Source: Euptelea pleiosperma
Lineage: Eukaryota; Streptophyta; Magnoliopsida; Ranunculales; Eupteleaceae
Length of the DNA: 64,000 nt
NCBI GenBank assembly: GCA_035048495.1
Contig: CM068553.1
Location: 16,369,190-16,433,189, forward strand
Direction: 5' to 3'
The position numbers and the translations under genes are program-made. Below are positions 1-9,799 of the stretch, piece after piece (within the stretch, counting starts at the first letter, position 1; each line of letters opens with the position of its first letter). Under the pieces are notes generated by a model. That model saw only the letters and a program-made list of their open reading frames with translations. It was not told the DNA's origin and ran no database searches.

Positions 1-246
1 CCTGACCCATCAAAAAATAGTGTCTATCCAGTATACCAACGAGGCCATGTACCGGTTACCATTGGCAAGGGTAACCTTTGATGCACAAGTAATGAGAAGA
101 TCTAATGTTTAATGCAGAGAGAGTATTAACCTTTCTCCAGTACGCATCAGGCTGATTGTTGGTGATCTTGCATTTTAGTGAGCAAAATCATTTGGGTGAT
201 CTTTGCATTTTAGTGATCTTCCAATATTAATGGAGTTGATGCACAT
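1..246. repeat. Left flank shared by units A and C
   Basis: The same sequence occurs at 47541-47800 but is absent from B. It contains two short near-repeats of a GGTGATCTT-GCATTTTAGTGA phrase, a decayed relative of the palindromic MITE that follows. C carries a small extra tandem repeat, GGTAACCTTTGATGCA, at about 47610-47645. No gene is visible. Confidence 0.6.
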
Positions 247-376
247 GGACCCTCTCTCCACTCGTCAGGCTGATTGTTGGTGATCTTTGCATTTTAGTGA
301 TCTTCCCATATTATTTAAGCAATCTACTAAAATGGGAAGATCACTAAAATGGATTAGTGGAGAGAGGGTCCATGTG
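242..376. mobile_element. Palindromic MITE, unit A
   Basis: The ends are inverted repeats (CACATGGACCCTCTCTCCACT against its complement) and the inner arms CATTTTAGTGATCTTCCCAT / ATGGGAAGATCACTAAAATG also pair, so nearly the whole 135 bp can fold into one hairpin. There is no coding capacity. The start of unit B falls inside this element, which suggests it took part in the duplication breakpoint. Confidence 0.7.
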
Positions 377-1504
377 GTTATGTGCTCACTGTGCATTCAG
401 TAGTCTCTAAGATATGACATGTGGCACCTACATGTGGATCAAACTCCACATGTAAACGTTGGATTAAAGTCATTTGCATGGTTTGATTTTTAATGGTGGA
501 TTCGAGCATTTTTGGTACAAAGATCCAAAGGTTCTAAATCACTAAACAGGCTGACTCCCTCACATGTGGATCCCTCTCACAGACACATAGCACCACCTTT
601 GGCACGCCTTTGTACACCTACGCACCAAAACTCAAACTGATTGGTGATTTATGGCAATTGGATTTGAACATTTTTGGTCTAACGCCAAATCAAATGGATT
701 CTCAAAGGGTATTTTTGGGATTAAATGTTGAAAAATTTGACACCAATTGAAATGGCGTTTTGTATTTTTTTTTTTAAATTTTCAAAATAAGTATTGATTT
801 TTATAAATTGATTTAATTTCGTATTTTTTTAAAACATTTTCTGTTAATTATATTCATGAGAAAAAATCTAGTATAAGCATGCCTATAACACGTGGCACAC
901 TCCTGCGATTACATGCACCAAAAATCAGCCTGATTGATAATTTCTAGCGGTTGGATTTGAGCACTTGTTCTTCAACATGGGCCTCGAACTCATCTATATA
1001 TAGGCCTGTTAAAGAAATCCATATATGATGAAAAAAATTTAAATGTTCAAATCCAATGGGTACAAATCTCCAATCAAGTTGAATTTTGGTGTGTAGAGCC
1101 AACCAAACATGGGGTCAGTGGCCTCGTTGGTATACTAGATAGACACTATTTTTGATTGGTTCAATTTAAGTGAAACCAAGTGATTTGCTATGCCCGGGCC
1201 CTTCAAAGTTTGAAGTCTCCCCTTCCAAAATACCACGTGTAGCACTCTTTTGGGCCCACTAACCTTGAGAGCATGTTTGCCCACCACTTCGTGGACCTGC
1301 ACACCACCCTCGCTCAAATCCAATGGATATAAATCACCTTATTAAAATGCAAAAATCAAAGGTTAGAAAATACCAATTAAGCTCATTTTTGGTGTGTAGA
1401 TCCACCACGCCAAGAGGTGAAACAAACATTTAGTGCTGTGGGCCCAAAAGAATGTTTCACGTGGCATTTTTTTTTAGTGTGGCAGCAAATTCAGGCCCCA
1501 CACT
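377..1504. repeat. Cluster of degenerate palindromic elements, no gene
   Basis: Successive decayed foldback elements carrying the AAAATCAGCCTGATTNNTNATTT-type core or its complement (about 650, 930 and 1070). ORFs here read through repeat arms and resemble no protein family. The corresponding stretches are 21828-22985 in B and 47936-49070 in C. A lacks a 13-bp segment (GCCACCTACATGT) near 570 that B and C share. Confidence 0.6.
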
Positions 1505-1511
1505 AGTTTTT

Positions 1512-1536
1512 GAGAGAGAGAGAGAGAGAGAGAGAG
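1512..1536. repeat. (GA)n microsatellite
   Basis: Short GA run in the region upstream of the B3 gene. The orthologous tract is about 64 bp in B (22988-23051) and about 35 bp in C (49073-49107), so it varies strongly between copies. Confidence 0.85.
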
Positions 1537-1855
1537 GTAATATTGGAATGGAAATATCAATATACGTATAGAAAGCCATTTAACGTCTTTATTGCCCATA
1601 GATCCCAAATATAAAAAAAGAAAAGAAGTTATGTTTTCTTTTTATTTTTAGTAGTTCAAAAAAGTAAAAAATCATAGAAATCTAATAAAAGACTATTCGA
1701 ATGGAAACATCAATATGCGTATAGAAAGTCATTTAACGTATTCAATGCCCATAGATCCCGAAGATAAAAATAAAAAAAGAAACCCAAAATCATAGAATTC
1801 ATTTCATAATTTTGCTAATTAAAACTTTCCATCTTCATATATGTCACCATCTCCT

Positions 1856-1863
1856 TATAAATA
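1856..1863 (+). promoter_or_regulatory. TATA box of B3 gene, unit A
   Basis: TATAAATA lies 63 bp before the ATG at 1927. A start of transcription about 30 bp downstream would give a leader of roughly 35-40 nt. The same box is present before the B and C copies. Confidence 0.6.
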
Positions 1864-1926
1864 CAGTACCATTTCTTTGTTACAATTACACATTTTTACA
1901 ATACTGCTATTTCGTTTTGAAATTCA

Positions 1927-2373
1927 ATGGCGCCGAAGAATGAAGATGTAGGGAAAGGTAAAGGTAAAGGTGTCCTCGTATCTGGAGAGAAATCTGAAGA
2001 GCAATCTGTTGCCATACCGCAAACACCCCCTCTCAGTAAATGGAAAATAAGAAAAGTTCTAACCAAATCCGACATTGAAACCAGATTGAGTTTACAGCAG
2101 GATCACATCCACTATCTTCTCCAAACGTGGCCAGAATTTAACAAAATAATAAAAGAGAATGGGGATGAAGAAATTGCATTATTTGATCTTGATGAGAATA
2201 GTAAATGCTATAACTTAATCTTCAAGAAGTATGCCCTGAACGAGTCGTATGGTATATTTTGGAAACCATTCCTGAAGGAGAAAAAGAATAAATATAAAAT
2301 TGGAGATGAGATTGGAATGTACTATGAATCCAAGGTTGGAGCGTTTTGCATTAAATTGTTGTATTCAAAATGA
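1927..2373 (+). CDS. B3/DUF313-like small nuclear protein, unit A copy
   Basis: 148 aa, single exon. The N-terminus (MAPKNEDVGKGKGKG) is basic and low-complexity and could serve as a nuclear signal. From about residue 37 the sequence KWKIRKVLTKSDI begins a domain with the pattern of plant B3-superfamily proteins of the DUF313 type: a KxLTKSD opening, a central acidic and hydrophobic stretch, a W-K-F motif, and KIGDEIGMYYES followed by a short hydrophobic strand at the C-terminus. These proteins are putative DNA-binding transcription-factor relatives; the role of this one is unknown. The start is supported by a TATA box at the right distance and by conservation in all three units. It differs from B and C by lacking one 4-residue repeat (SGEK) and by a Lys for a Gln. 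Family assignment is from pattern recognition only. Confidence 0.75.
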   Translation: MAPKNEDVGKGKGKGVLVSGEKSEEQSVAIPQTPPLSKWKIRKVLTKSDIETRLSLQQDHIHYLLQTWPEFNKIIKENGDEEIALFDLDENSKCYNLIFKKYALNESYGIFWKPFLKEKKNKYKIGDEIGMYYESKVGAFCIKLLYSK

Positions 2374-2511
2374 GATGACTGAGAAATATCATCTAATATA
2401 TGATTTACGTATTAGTAGGAAAGTAGGATAATAAATGAGTAGGATCGAATTGAAGTAGGAAAATGTAGCATGTTTTGATCAGAAAATATTTATGGATGTC
2501 TTTTGAATTAT

Positions 2512-2517
2512 AATAAA
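2512..2517 (+). terminator. AATAAA polyadenylation signal, unit A B3 gene
   Basis: AATAAA lies about 140 bp after the stop codon and is conserved in B (24039-24044) and C (50096-50101). The match to the canonical signal and the spacing are plausible for a plant 3' UTR. Confidence 0.45.
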
Positions 2518-2767
2518 ATGATGTGTTTTCGGAGTATGAAATCAAATTATGTTCGCTTATGAATGCATGGGATTATATTAATATTAATGGGAGTGTGTGA
2601 TTTGTTCGTTTAAATTTCTAAGTTGTGCCGGAATGGTTCTATGGATGATGAGGTCCATAGGTTGGCACCGTTGGATCGTAGAATTCATTTGATCTCTACG
2701 ATTTTTAGTCTTTTTCCAACACACATCTCCTATTCCAATATCGTCTCTTCAATGGCTTTCTTTATGG

Positions 2768-2768
<1 letters not shown>

Positions 2769-2808
<40 letters not shown>
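2769..2808. repeat. (GA)n microsatellite
   Basis: GA tract downstream of the B3 gene, about 35 bp of pure repeat. The corresponding tract is shorter in B (about 24298-24321). It is present twice in C (50353-50384 and 50846-50897) because of a local duplication. Confidence 0.85.
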
Positions 2809-2810
<2 letters not shown>

Positions 2811-3042
2811 AGAGTAATATTGCTTATTTTTCTGTAATTTTTTAAATAAATGATCAATAGTTTCATCGTTTTATCATTTTAGAAACTTTGTAAGTAAGCT
2901 TTTTTGAATTATTACCCTGGCTAGATCACTTAGGGGTCTGTTTGGGGTGGAAAAAGAAGAGGTATGCAAGTTTACTAAATTAAACACTATTTCTTCTTTT
3001 TATTATTTTAGTAACCTTCCAAACCATTCTTTGCATTGGGTT

Positions 3043-3407
3043 GGGCTCCGTTGACAGATATAAAATGACAGGGACACAAATATAAGCCAGGTGGCACACT
3101 GTTACAGGACTCTGACCGTACAGATGTTTGTCCTATCCTATGGTGGACCTACAAACCAAAAATCGGCCTGATCAGTGATTTATAAGTGTTGCATCTTTTT
3201 ACTAAAAATACTGCTCAAATTATCACAGTTGAGATCAGCCCATGAAAATAAGTCCAATCCAAAGCCTATAAATCACTAATCAGGCTGATTTTTGGTTTGT
3301 AGGTCCGCCATGGGATATGACAAACATCCATACAGTCAGAGTCCTATAACAGTGTGCCACGTGGCTTATACTGTGTCCCTGTCATTTTAGATCCGTCAAG
3401 GGAGCCC
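3043..3407. mobile_element. Mutator-like palindromic MITE (GGGCTCCGTTGACAG ends), unit A
   Basis: A 365-bp element whose two halves are inverted repeats for almost their full length. It starts GGGCTCCGTTGACAGAT and ends with the near-complement. Arms contain the shared core AAAATCGGCCTGATCAGTGATTT. No ORF. Copies occur at the same place in B (24555-24929) and C (51135-51499), and a diverged one lies at 45174-45486. Long TIRs fit a Mutator-type MITE, but I cannot see a clear target duplication. Confidence 0.6.
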
Positions 3408-4947
3408 GAACCTTTTGCATTCTAGTGATTAACCCATTTTTTTACGTTTTTGTTCCTGTGCCTGTGCGTTACAATTCTTCATAACGGCTGTTGTAACGGA
3501 AAAATGGTAACGCCCCCAATCTGTTATGCGGTTATGACTATTGGCTAAGGTCGAGCGAAACCCACATGTTATTAACAATCTCAGTCCAATCAAGGAGAAT
3601 TAAGTTGGTCCCACCTCCACTACTAGAGACGCTAGTTTTTTAAATTAACCAAAACACCCAAAGGTGGCCCTGCCATCTGATTCAAGCATATATTTTGTGT
3701 ATTATATCAAACGGATAGAATTCGTCAATCAATATATTTTTTGGTGTTTATATCCACCAATGGGTGGACTAAACATCCAAGCGGTCAATGGACCCAAAAA
3801 ATACAATTAGGTAGGGCTACTGATCGGCTGGAGCTAATCACCAAAGGAGAAACGTGGCACATAAATACTTAGAGAAGATTGATCGTATGGATTTTGGCCC
3901 ATCCCTAGGTAGACATACGTACCAAAATTCATCTTGATTAGTAATTATTTAATTAAAAATTAAAATTGATTTGTACTTTTAAGGTACAATTTTGGCCAAT
4001 AACACTGCACCATGGGACTATTTTTTGCCTTACAAAAATAAATTTTGTGTTCAAAACTAAATAATGCAAGTATAATTGGAAAAAATTTGTTAATTATTCG
4101 AGACGGAAAATTCCTTAAACAAAAAAAGATTTAATTGTATCTCTCCCCCATAAACATTTACAAAGAAAGTAACTAAACTCCCTTTGAAAGGGCATCTATC
4201 CCAGATAAACATGCAGCACACTCCTGAGATTATTACCTGCACCAAAAAATCAGCCTGATTGATATTTTCTAGCGGTTGGATTTGAGCAGTACTTTTTCTT
4301 CAATATGTGCCTTCAATAAATCCGCATATGATTAAAAAAATTTTAAATATTCAAATCCAACGGCTATAAATCACCAATCAGGCTGAATTTTGGTGTGTAT
4401 AGCCAACCAAACATGGGGTCCGTAGCCACCTTGGTATATTGGATAGACACCATTTGTGATTGGTTCATCAATTTATGCACGTGGAACTAATCAGGTGCTG
4501 CCATCCATACATTGCAAGTGAAACCAAGTGATTTGCTGTGCCCGGGCCCTTCAAAGTTTGAAGTCTCCGATCCCCTTCCAAAATGTCACGTGTAGCACTC
4601 TTTTGGGCCCACTAACCTTAAGAGGATGTTTGCCCACCACTTCGTGGACCTACACACCAAAATAGGGGATATAAATCACCCTATTAAAATGCTGATTTTC
4701 GGTGTATAGATCCACCACACACCAAGAGGTGAAACAAACAGGCATAGTGCTGTGGGCCCAATAGAATGTTCCACATGGCATATTTTTGAAGGTGACATCA
4801 AAGTCAGGCTCGATCATGAATGGTGCGTGGTGGGAAGAGAGCAATTGTTACTCATCAGATGTTGGGGGTCCCACACTCTCGTTTTTCTGCTTTTATCCAT
4901 TAAATGTGTCACACTGAGTCTTTTTTTCTTTTGCTAAGTAAATATTT
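3408..4947. repeat. Repeat-rich intergenic stretch, no gene
   Basis: Includes remnants of the AACGG-type repeat (about 3470-3535), a degenerate core palindrome (about 3700-3980) and further core-bearing arms near 4250 and 4380. A differs here from B and C: it lacks a 27-bp piece containing GTTGTCCGGAATCCGG and has about 150 bp (about 4140-4310) that B and C do not. No protein-like ORF is present. Confidence 0.5.
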
Positions 4948-5313
4948 GAGTAAAACTTGTGTCACAAGATGCACTCAATACGAGCCATGTGGCAAACAAT
5001 CAGAGGGCGCTGTCCGTATGGATGTTTGGCCAGTCCCTCGGTGGACCTACAAACCAAAAATCAGCCTGATTAGTGATTTAAAACCTTTGGATTTTTGCAC
5101 CCAAATAACGCTCTCAAATTCCTACCGTTAAAATCAACCCATGAAAATAACTTCAATCGAACCGCTTAGAAATCATTAATCAGGCTGAGTTTTTGTGTCC
5201 CAGTCCACTGAGGGACATCCATACGTCATCGTCCTCTAATAGTATTCCACTTGGCTCGTATTGTATGCTGTGACTGGCTTCCGTCACATCATCTTGTGAC
5301 ACAAGTTTTACTC
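4948..5313. mobile_element. Mutator-like MITE (GAGTAAAACTTGTG ends), unit A
   Basis: Termini are inverted repeats starting GAGTAAAACTTGTGTCAC. Flanks are near-identical 9-mers, TAAATATTT and TAAAAATTT (one mismatch), as expected for a Mutator-type 9-bp target duplication. The inner arms carry the GGTGGACCTACAAACC and AAAAATCAGCCTGATTAGTG core. No coding capacity. Same element in B at 26288-26653; a clean single insertion at 30331-30736 proves the ends and the TSD length of this family. Confidence 0.75.
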
Positions 5314-6410
5314 TAAAAATTTCATTAAAGAAAAGAAAACCAAGGAGAAGAGAAAGAAAACCAGGGGAGTGTCACATGGAGTCTCGTTGGAGAGAGAGAG
5401 AGAGTGGTAATATTGCCTATTTTCTGCAATTTTCTAAATAAATGATCGTTTCTTCCTTTTATCATTTTAGAAACTTTCTAAGCTTTTTAAGAAAATTTTT
5501 GATCCCATGTTTTTTCTACAAATGGCATGTTCGTGCATTTCGTGTTCTTCCTATCTCTGTATGAGGTGTTCCTTGGTTAAACCTCATGTTGGCAGGCCCG
5601 GCTTGACCATTTGGCAAATGAGGCGGTTGTCTAAGGCACCCCACTAGTAAGGTTCCCAAATTTCAGAAAATTTTAAGTGTTTTAAAATTTTTTTTATGAA
5701 AAGATCCCCACCAGTCCATTCGCGTCAGGCCCCTCCAATCTGCATGATGTGACTGAAGCCGATCACAACACACAATACGAGCCACGTGCACACTCTTTGA
5801 GAGTGCTGGCCATATGGATGTTTGGCCAGTCCCTCGGTGGACTTGGAAACCAAAAATCAGCCTGATAGTGATCTCTAAGAGTGTCATCACTTGCTCAATG
5901 TCAGTTCGAGCTCCCATGAGACAAGAACCTACAAGAAGAGAATATCATAAGGATCTAAGTCACTTCAACAATCAAGTTAGCTCCTCTCTCTCTCTCTCGG
6001 AAATAAGCAAGAGCTACCAGCAGAGTTCATCTTGTGTACCTTAGATGGTGGGATGAGGTCCCTTTATACTCACTTTGGTTAGTTTCCTACTCTCCTCATG
6101 TGGGTGTTCAAAAACCATGAATTAAAGGAAGAACACACTGATCACATGCCAAAATTTTAAGTCTGAAGACTCTGAACCATTATTCTATTTTTTGCTAAGT
6201 GTGTAATGTATTAAGAAGAAAAAATTTAAAAAAGACGTGCACTAAGGAAAAGAACAGAGAACCACCGGCATCCCAATTAGGTTGGCACCTCGAATGCCCT
6301 CGGAAACCAACCCGATTTGATCGGGTAACCAAAAATCCGGCCCAAACCCAACCCAACCCTAATGTCGGGCTCAACACGTCGGGCTCGGGTTGAGCTCGCC
6401 CAAGTTGTAG
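5314..6410. repeat. Repeat-derived stretch between MULE MITE and SOT fragment
   Basis: Holds a GA tract (about 5394-5405), a half-element with the same core (about 5760-5880), a CT tract (about 5981-5998), and a GC-rich relic with repeated GGGCTC and GGGTTGAGC words ending in GTAGCCCTA (about 6285-6415). That relic abuts and truncates the SOT fragment. ORFs through these pieces are not gene-like. Confidence 0.5.
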
Positions 6411-6764
6411 CCCTAAGGATAGCTCCAAAAGGAAGAACCCCGGCCATTGCAGAAGCTCTCAAATGCTTTCTCCATAGGAAATGAGCCTTGATCAGAGGTC
6501 CTAGTCGTGTTCAGGAAGTGCCACAGTGACACGAAGGTATACTTCGGATTCCGAGCAACGTAAACCATCTTGCAGTTGGAGTTCTTGATGGATTCTGGTA
6601 GTGCCTGGTAAATCATGTGAGTGTAAAACATTCTAGGAGAGGGTATACCTGACAAATTAGAAGCTGAGTTTTCCGTAAATATGGATTCTAATGTTCTTAC
6701 TTATAAGGGAATAGGGATTGTTTGTGATCAAAGGGTCTTCACCATCATCAACAACATAAGCATG
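6411..6764 (-). pseudogene. SOT pseudogene 1, unit A (fragment)
   Basis: On the minus strand the sequence encodes the middle of a plant cytosolic sulfotransferase: SGIPSPRMFYTHM (around the catalytic His), then KMVYVARNPKYTFVS (the 3'-phosphate-binding motif of the PAPS site) and MEKAFESFCNG. It ends at FWSYP, where the GC-rich relic begins, so the C-terminal third is gone. The 5' part ends abruptly at ATGG (6761-6764), joined to the inside of a Mutator-like MITE. A 4-bp footprint-like insertion at 6693-6704 also shifts the frame. Non-functional. Same fragment in C at 54118-54455. Confidence 0.85.
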
Positions 6765-7065
6765 GATGTTTGGCCAGTCCCTCGGTGGACCTACAAACCA
6801 AAAATCAGCCTGATTAGTGATTTAAAACCTTTGGATTTTTGCACCCAAATAACGCTCAATAATGCTCAAATTCCTACCGTTAAAATCAACCCATGAAAAT
6901 AACTTCAATCCAATCGGTTAGAAATCATTAATCAGGCTGATTTTTTATGTCCCAGTCCACTGAGGGACATCCATACATCATCGTCCTCTAATAGTATTCC
7001 ACGTGTCTCGTATTGAGTGCTGTGACCGGCTTCCGTCACATCATCTTGTGACACCAGTTTTACTC
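6763..7065. mobile_element. 5'-truncated Mutator-like MITE fused to SOT fragment, unit A
   Basis: Right-hand three quarters of the GAGTAAAACTTGTG element. It begins mid-arm at ATGGATGTTTGGCC and ends at the normal right terminus (GTTTTACTC), followed by TAAAAATTT. The missing left end and the join to SOT sequence at a shared ATGG mark this as the boundary of a tandem duplication, not an insertion. Confidence 0.75.
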
Positions 7066-7727
7066 TAAAAATTTCATTAAAGAAAAGAAAACCAAGGAGA
7101 AGAGAAAGAAAACCAGGGGAGTGTCACATGGAGTCTCGTTGGAGAGAGAGAGTGGTAATATTGCCTATTTTTCTGCAATTTTCTAAATAAATGATCGTTT
7201 CTTCCTTTTATCATTTTAGAAACTTTCTAAGCTTTTTAAGAAAATTTTTGATCCCGTGTTTTTTCTACAAATGGCATGTTGGTGCATTTCGTGTTTTTCC
7301 TATCCCTGTATGAGGTGTTCCTTGGTTAAACTTCGCATTGGCAGGCCCGGCTTGACCATTAGGCAGATGAGGCGGTTGTCTAAGGCCCCCCACTAGTAAG
7401 GCCCCCAAATTTCAGAAAATTTTAAGTGTTTTTAAATTTTTTTTATGAAAAGGCCCCCACCTGTCCATTTGCGTCAGGCCCCTCCAATGGAGTAAACCTT
7501 TGGTCACTGCATGATGTGAGTGAAGCCGATCACAACACACACTTAGAGAGCGCTGGCCATATGGATGTTTGGCCAGTCCCTCGGTGGACTTGGAAACCAA
7601 AAATCAGCCTGATAGTGATCTCTAAGAGTGTAATCACTTGCTCAATGTCAGTTCGAGCTCCCATGAGACAAGAACCTACAAGAAGAGAATATCATAAGGA
7701 TCTAAGTCACTTCAACAATCAAGTTAG

Positions 7728-7783
<56 letters not shown>

Positions 7784-8229
7784 ACTCACAGAAATAAGCA
7801 AGAGCTACCAGCATAGTTCGTCTTGTGTATGTTAGATGGTGGGATGAGGTCCCTTTATACTCGCTTTGGTTAGTCTCCTACTCTCCTCATGTGGGTGTTC
7901 AAAAACCATGAATTAAAGGAAGAACACGCTGATCACATGCCAAAATTTGAAGTCTGAAGACTCTGAACCATTATTCTTTTTTTTTCAAAGTGTGTAATGT
8001 ATTAAGAAGAAAAAATTTAAAAAAGACGCGCACTAAGGAAAAGAACAGAGAACCACCGGCATCCCAACTAGGTTGGCACCTCGAATGCCCTCGGAAATCA
8101 ACCTGATTTGATCAGGTCACCAAAAATCCAGCCCAAACCCAATCCAAGTTCTAAAAGGGCTAACCCAACCCAACCCTAATGTCGGGCTCAACCCGTCGGG
8201 TTCGGGTTGAGCCCGCCCAAGTTACAGCC
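7066..8229. repeat. Second copy of the 5314-6410 stretch, with long (CT)n
   Basis: Repeats the arrangement seen before SOT pseudogene 1: GA tract, half-element with core, CT tract (about 7731-7780, followed by CACTCACTCAC), and a GC-rich relic ending in ACAGCCCTA. The unit from about 5019 to 6763 is tandemly duplicated here. No gene. Confidence 0.6.
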
Positions 8230-9148
8230 CTAAGGATAGCTCCAAAAGGAAGAACCCTGGCCATTGCAGAAGCTCTCAAATGCTTTCTCCATAGGAAATG
8301 AGCCTTGAGCAGAGGTCCTAGTCGTGTTCAAGAAGTGCCACAGTGACACGAAGGTATACTTCGGATTCCGAGCAACGTAAACCATCTTGCAGTTGGAGTT
8401 CTTGATGGATTCTGGTAGTGCCTGGTAAAGCATGTGAGTGTAAAACATTTTAGGAGAGGGTATACCTGACAAATTAGAAGCTGAGTTTTCCATAAATATG
8501 GATTCTAATGTTCTTATCTATGTTCTAAAACTCGGAACTCAGACTCGGCTCGGAAGTCCATTGGGCCGAGTCACCTCGATGATTCGGAAGTTGACTCGGC
8601 GAGTCATTAAATTGATTATTATTTATTTAAATATAAAAAAATAAAACTTATTAAGAAAAACTTTGAAAATAGGAAACAAATACAAAAAAACATTTAGAAA
8701 ATCAGAAAAAAATTTGAGTTTTGATTGGACTCGGCCTTTAAACGGGTGACTCGGCTGAATTGTGAGTTTGTATGCAAAGTCGACTCGAATACGGCGAGTT
8801 TTAAAACATAGGTTCTTATGGGAGAATAGGGATTGTTTGTGATCAAAGGGTCTTCACCATCATCAACAACATAAGCATGGCCGTTGCTGTCCCGGTGGCA
8901 ACTCAAGATGCTTATAATAAGGGCTTTCATCCAGGTGGTGCCAGTTTTGCCCGCCAAAGCTGCGATAACATCGGTATCAGACGCTCTGAAGTGTGATAAA
9001 AAAGCAAATGCACATTCCAGATGAGTTGGGAAGTACCAAAAGCCTTCCCACTGGTAGAGATTATGTTCTTCCCAGGAAGTTGAGCTTGTAAAGTAGTAAT
9101 ATTTGGTGAATTGGAGGTTTTGTTTTCAGTTTTCTTGAAGCTAGCCAT
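8230..9148 (-). pseudogene. SOT pseudogene 2, unit A (split by hAT MITE)
   Basis: Minus-strand SOT from ATG at 9148 (MASFKKTENKTSNS) through KTGTTWMKALIISIL (5'-phosphosulfate loop), DPLITNNPYS and, after a 294-bp MITE, SGIPSPKMFYTHM and VARNPKYTFVS, to FWSYP. Defects: a short deletion removes the EEKFW region near codon 26 and shifts the frame; the MITE splits the ORF; the C-terminal third is missing. Copies at 55956-56874 (C) and 27833-28406 (B). Confidence 0.85.
8518..8811. mobile_element. hAT-type MITE inside SOT pseudogene 2, unit A
   Basis: 294 bp. Terminal inverted repeats CTATGTTCTAAAACTCG and CGAGTTTTAAAACATAG differ at one base. It is flanked by perfect 8-bp duplications GTTCTTAT (8510-8517 and 8812-8819), the size made by hAT transposases. 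The uninterrupted SOT3 gene has a single GTTCTTAT at the same codon (15748-15755). The inside is rich in ACTCGG words and has no ORF. Confidence 0.9.
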
Positions 9149-9799
9149 GAAAAAGGAACTTAGGGTAGAGAGAGAAGGGATACATTTGGTTTTGTCTGCG
9201 TTTGAGGGTAGGGCATACAACGTGAATCACATGGAATCCAAAACTTCATCTGCTGTTCTATTTGGTGCGCCATCACAATCAAATTGTGGTTAGCCACGAG
9301 TTATTGACAGTCACAATCTTTCCGGAGGCCCATCCCAAAATGTTGCTTATGTCCTCAATGATCTATCAAAATAATCAAAGTGCTCAGATGTTTAGTGTTA
9401 CACATAATTTGATTGTGATGGCTCGTTATTCGAGAAATTCAAAGCAATCCCTACTTTCCGGTGTTCGTGTTCTACAGATGGGATATCCGTACTACCATAG
9501 TATATTAAACCTACCCCCTCAAAAAATAACGGCTGTTATTTTCCATTTTTTTTTTTTCGTTATAACAAAAATATTCAAGGATCGTTATTTTCTGGAAAAA
9601 TTTGTGAAAAAGCAACCGTTATTTTTCATTTTTGAAAATTTGAATTGGAGGTTTCATTTTGGGTATCCTTGAAGCTAACCATGAACACGGAACTAAGGGT
9701 AGAGAGAGAAGGGCTTAAGTCCTCAATGATCTTTCAAAATAATCAAAGTGCTCAGATGTTTACGTCGTCAATGATGGATGTGAGTCACTTGCAGTCAAT
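9149..9799. other. SOT upstream sequence plus a repeated 5' SOT remnant
   Basis: Holds the 5' flank of SOT pseudogene 2, a short relic of an AACGG-rich element (about 9522-9640), and a second SOT 5' end on the minus strand at about 9640-9690 (reads MVSFKDTQNETSNS) followed by a copy of the same upstream flank. Equivalent remnants lie at about 29757-29895 (B) and 57366-57520 (C). Not expressed as a gene. Confidence 0.6.

Noticed and set aside
5663..6044. ORFs reading MDVWPVPRW or MGARTDIEQ (repeated in every unit)
   Set aside because: They cover opposite strands of the same MITE arm and recur wherever the repeat does, with no family resemblance.
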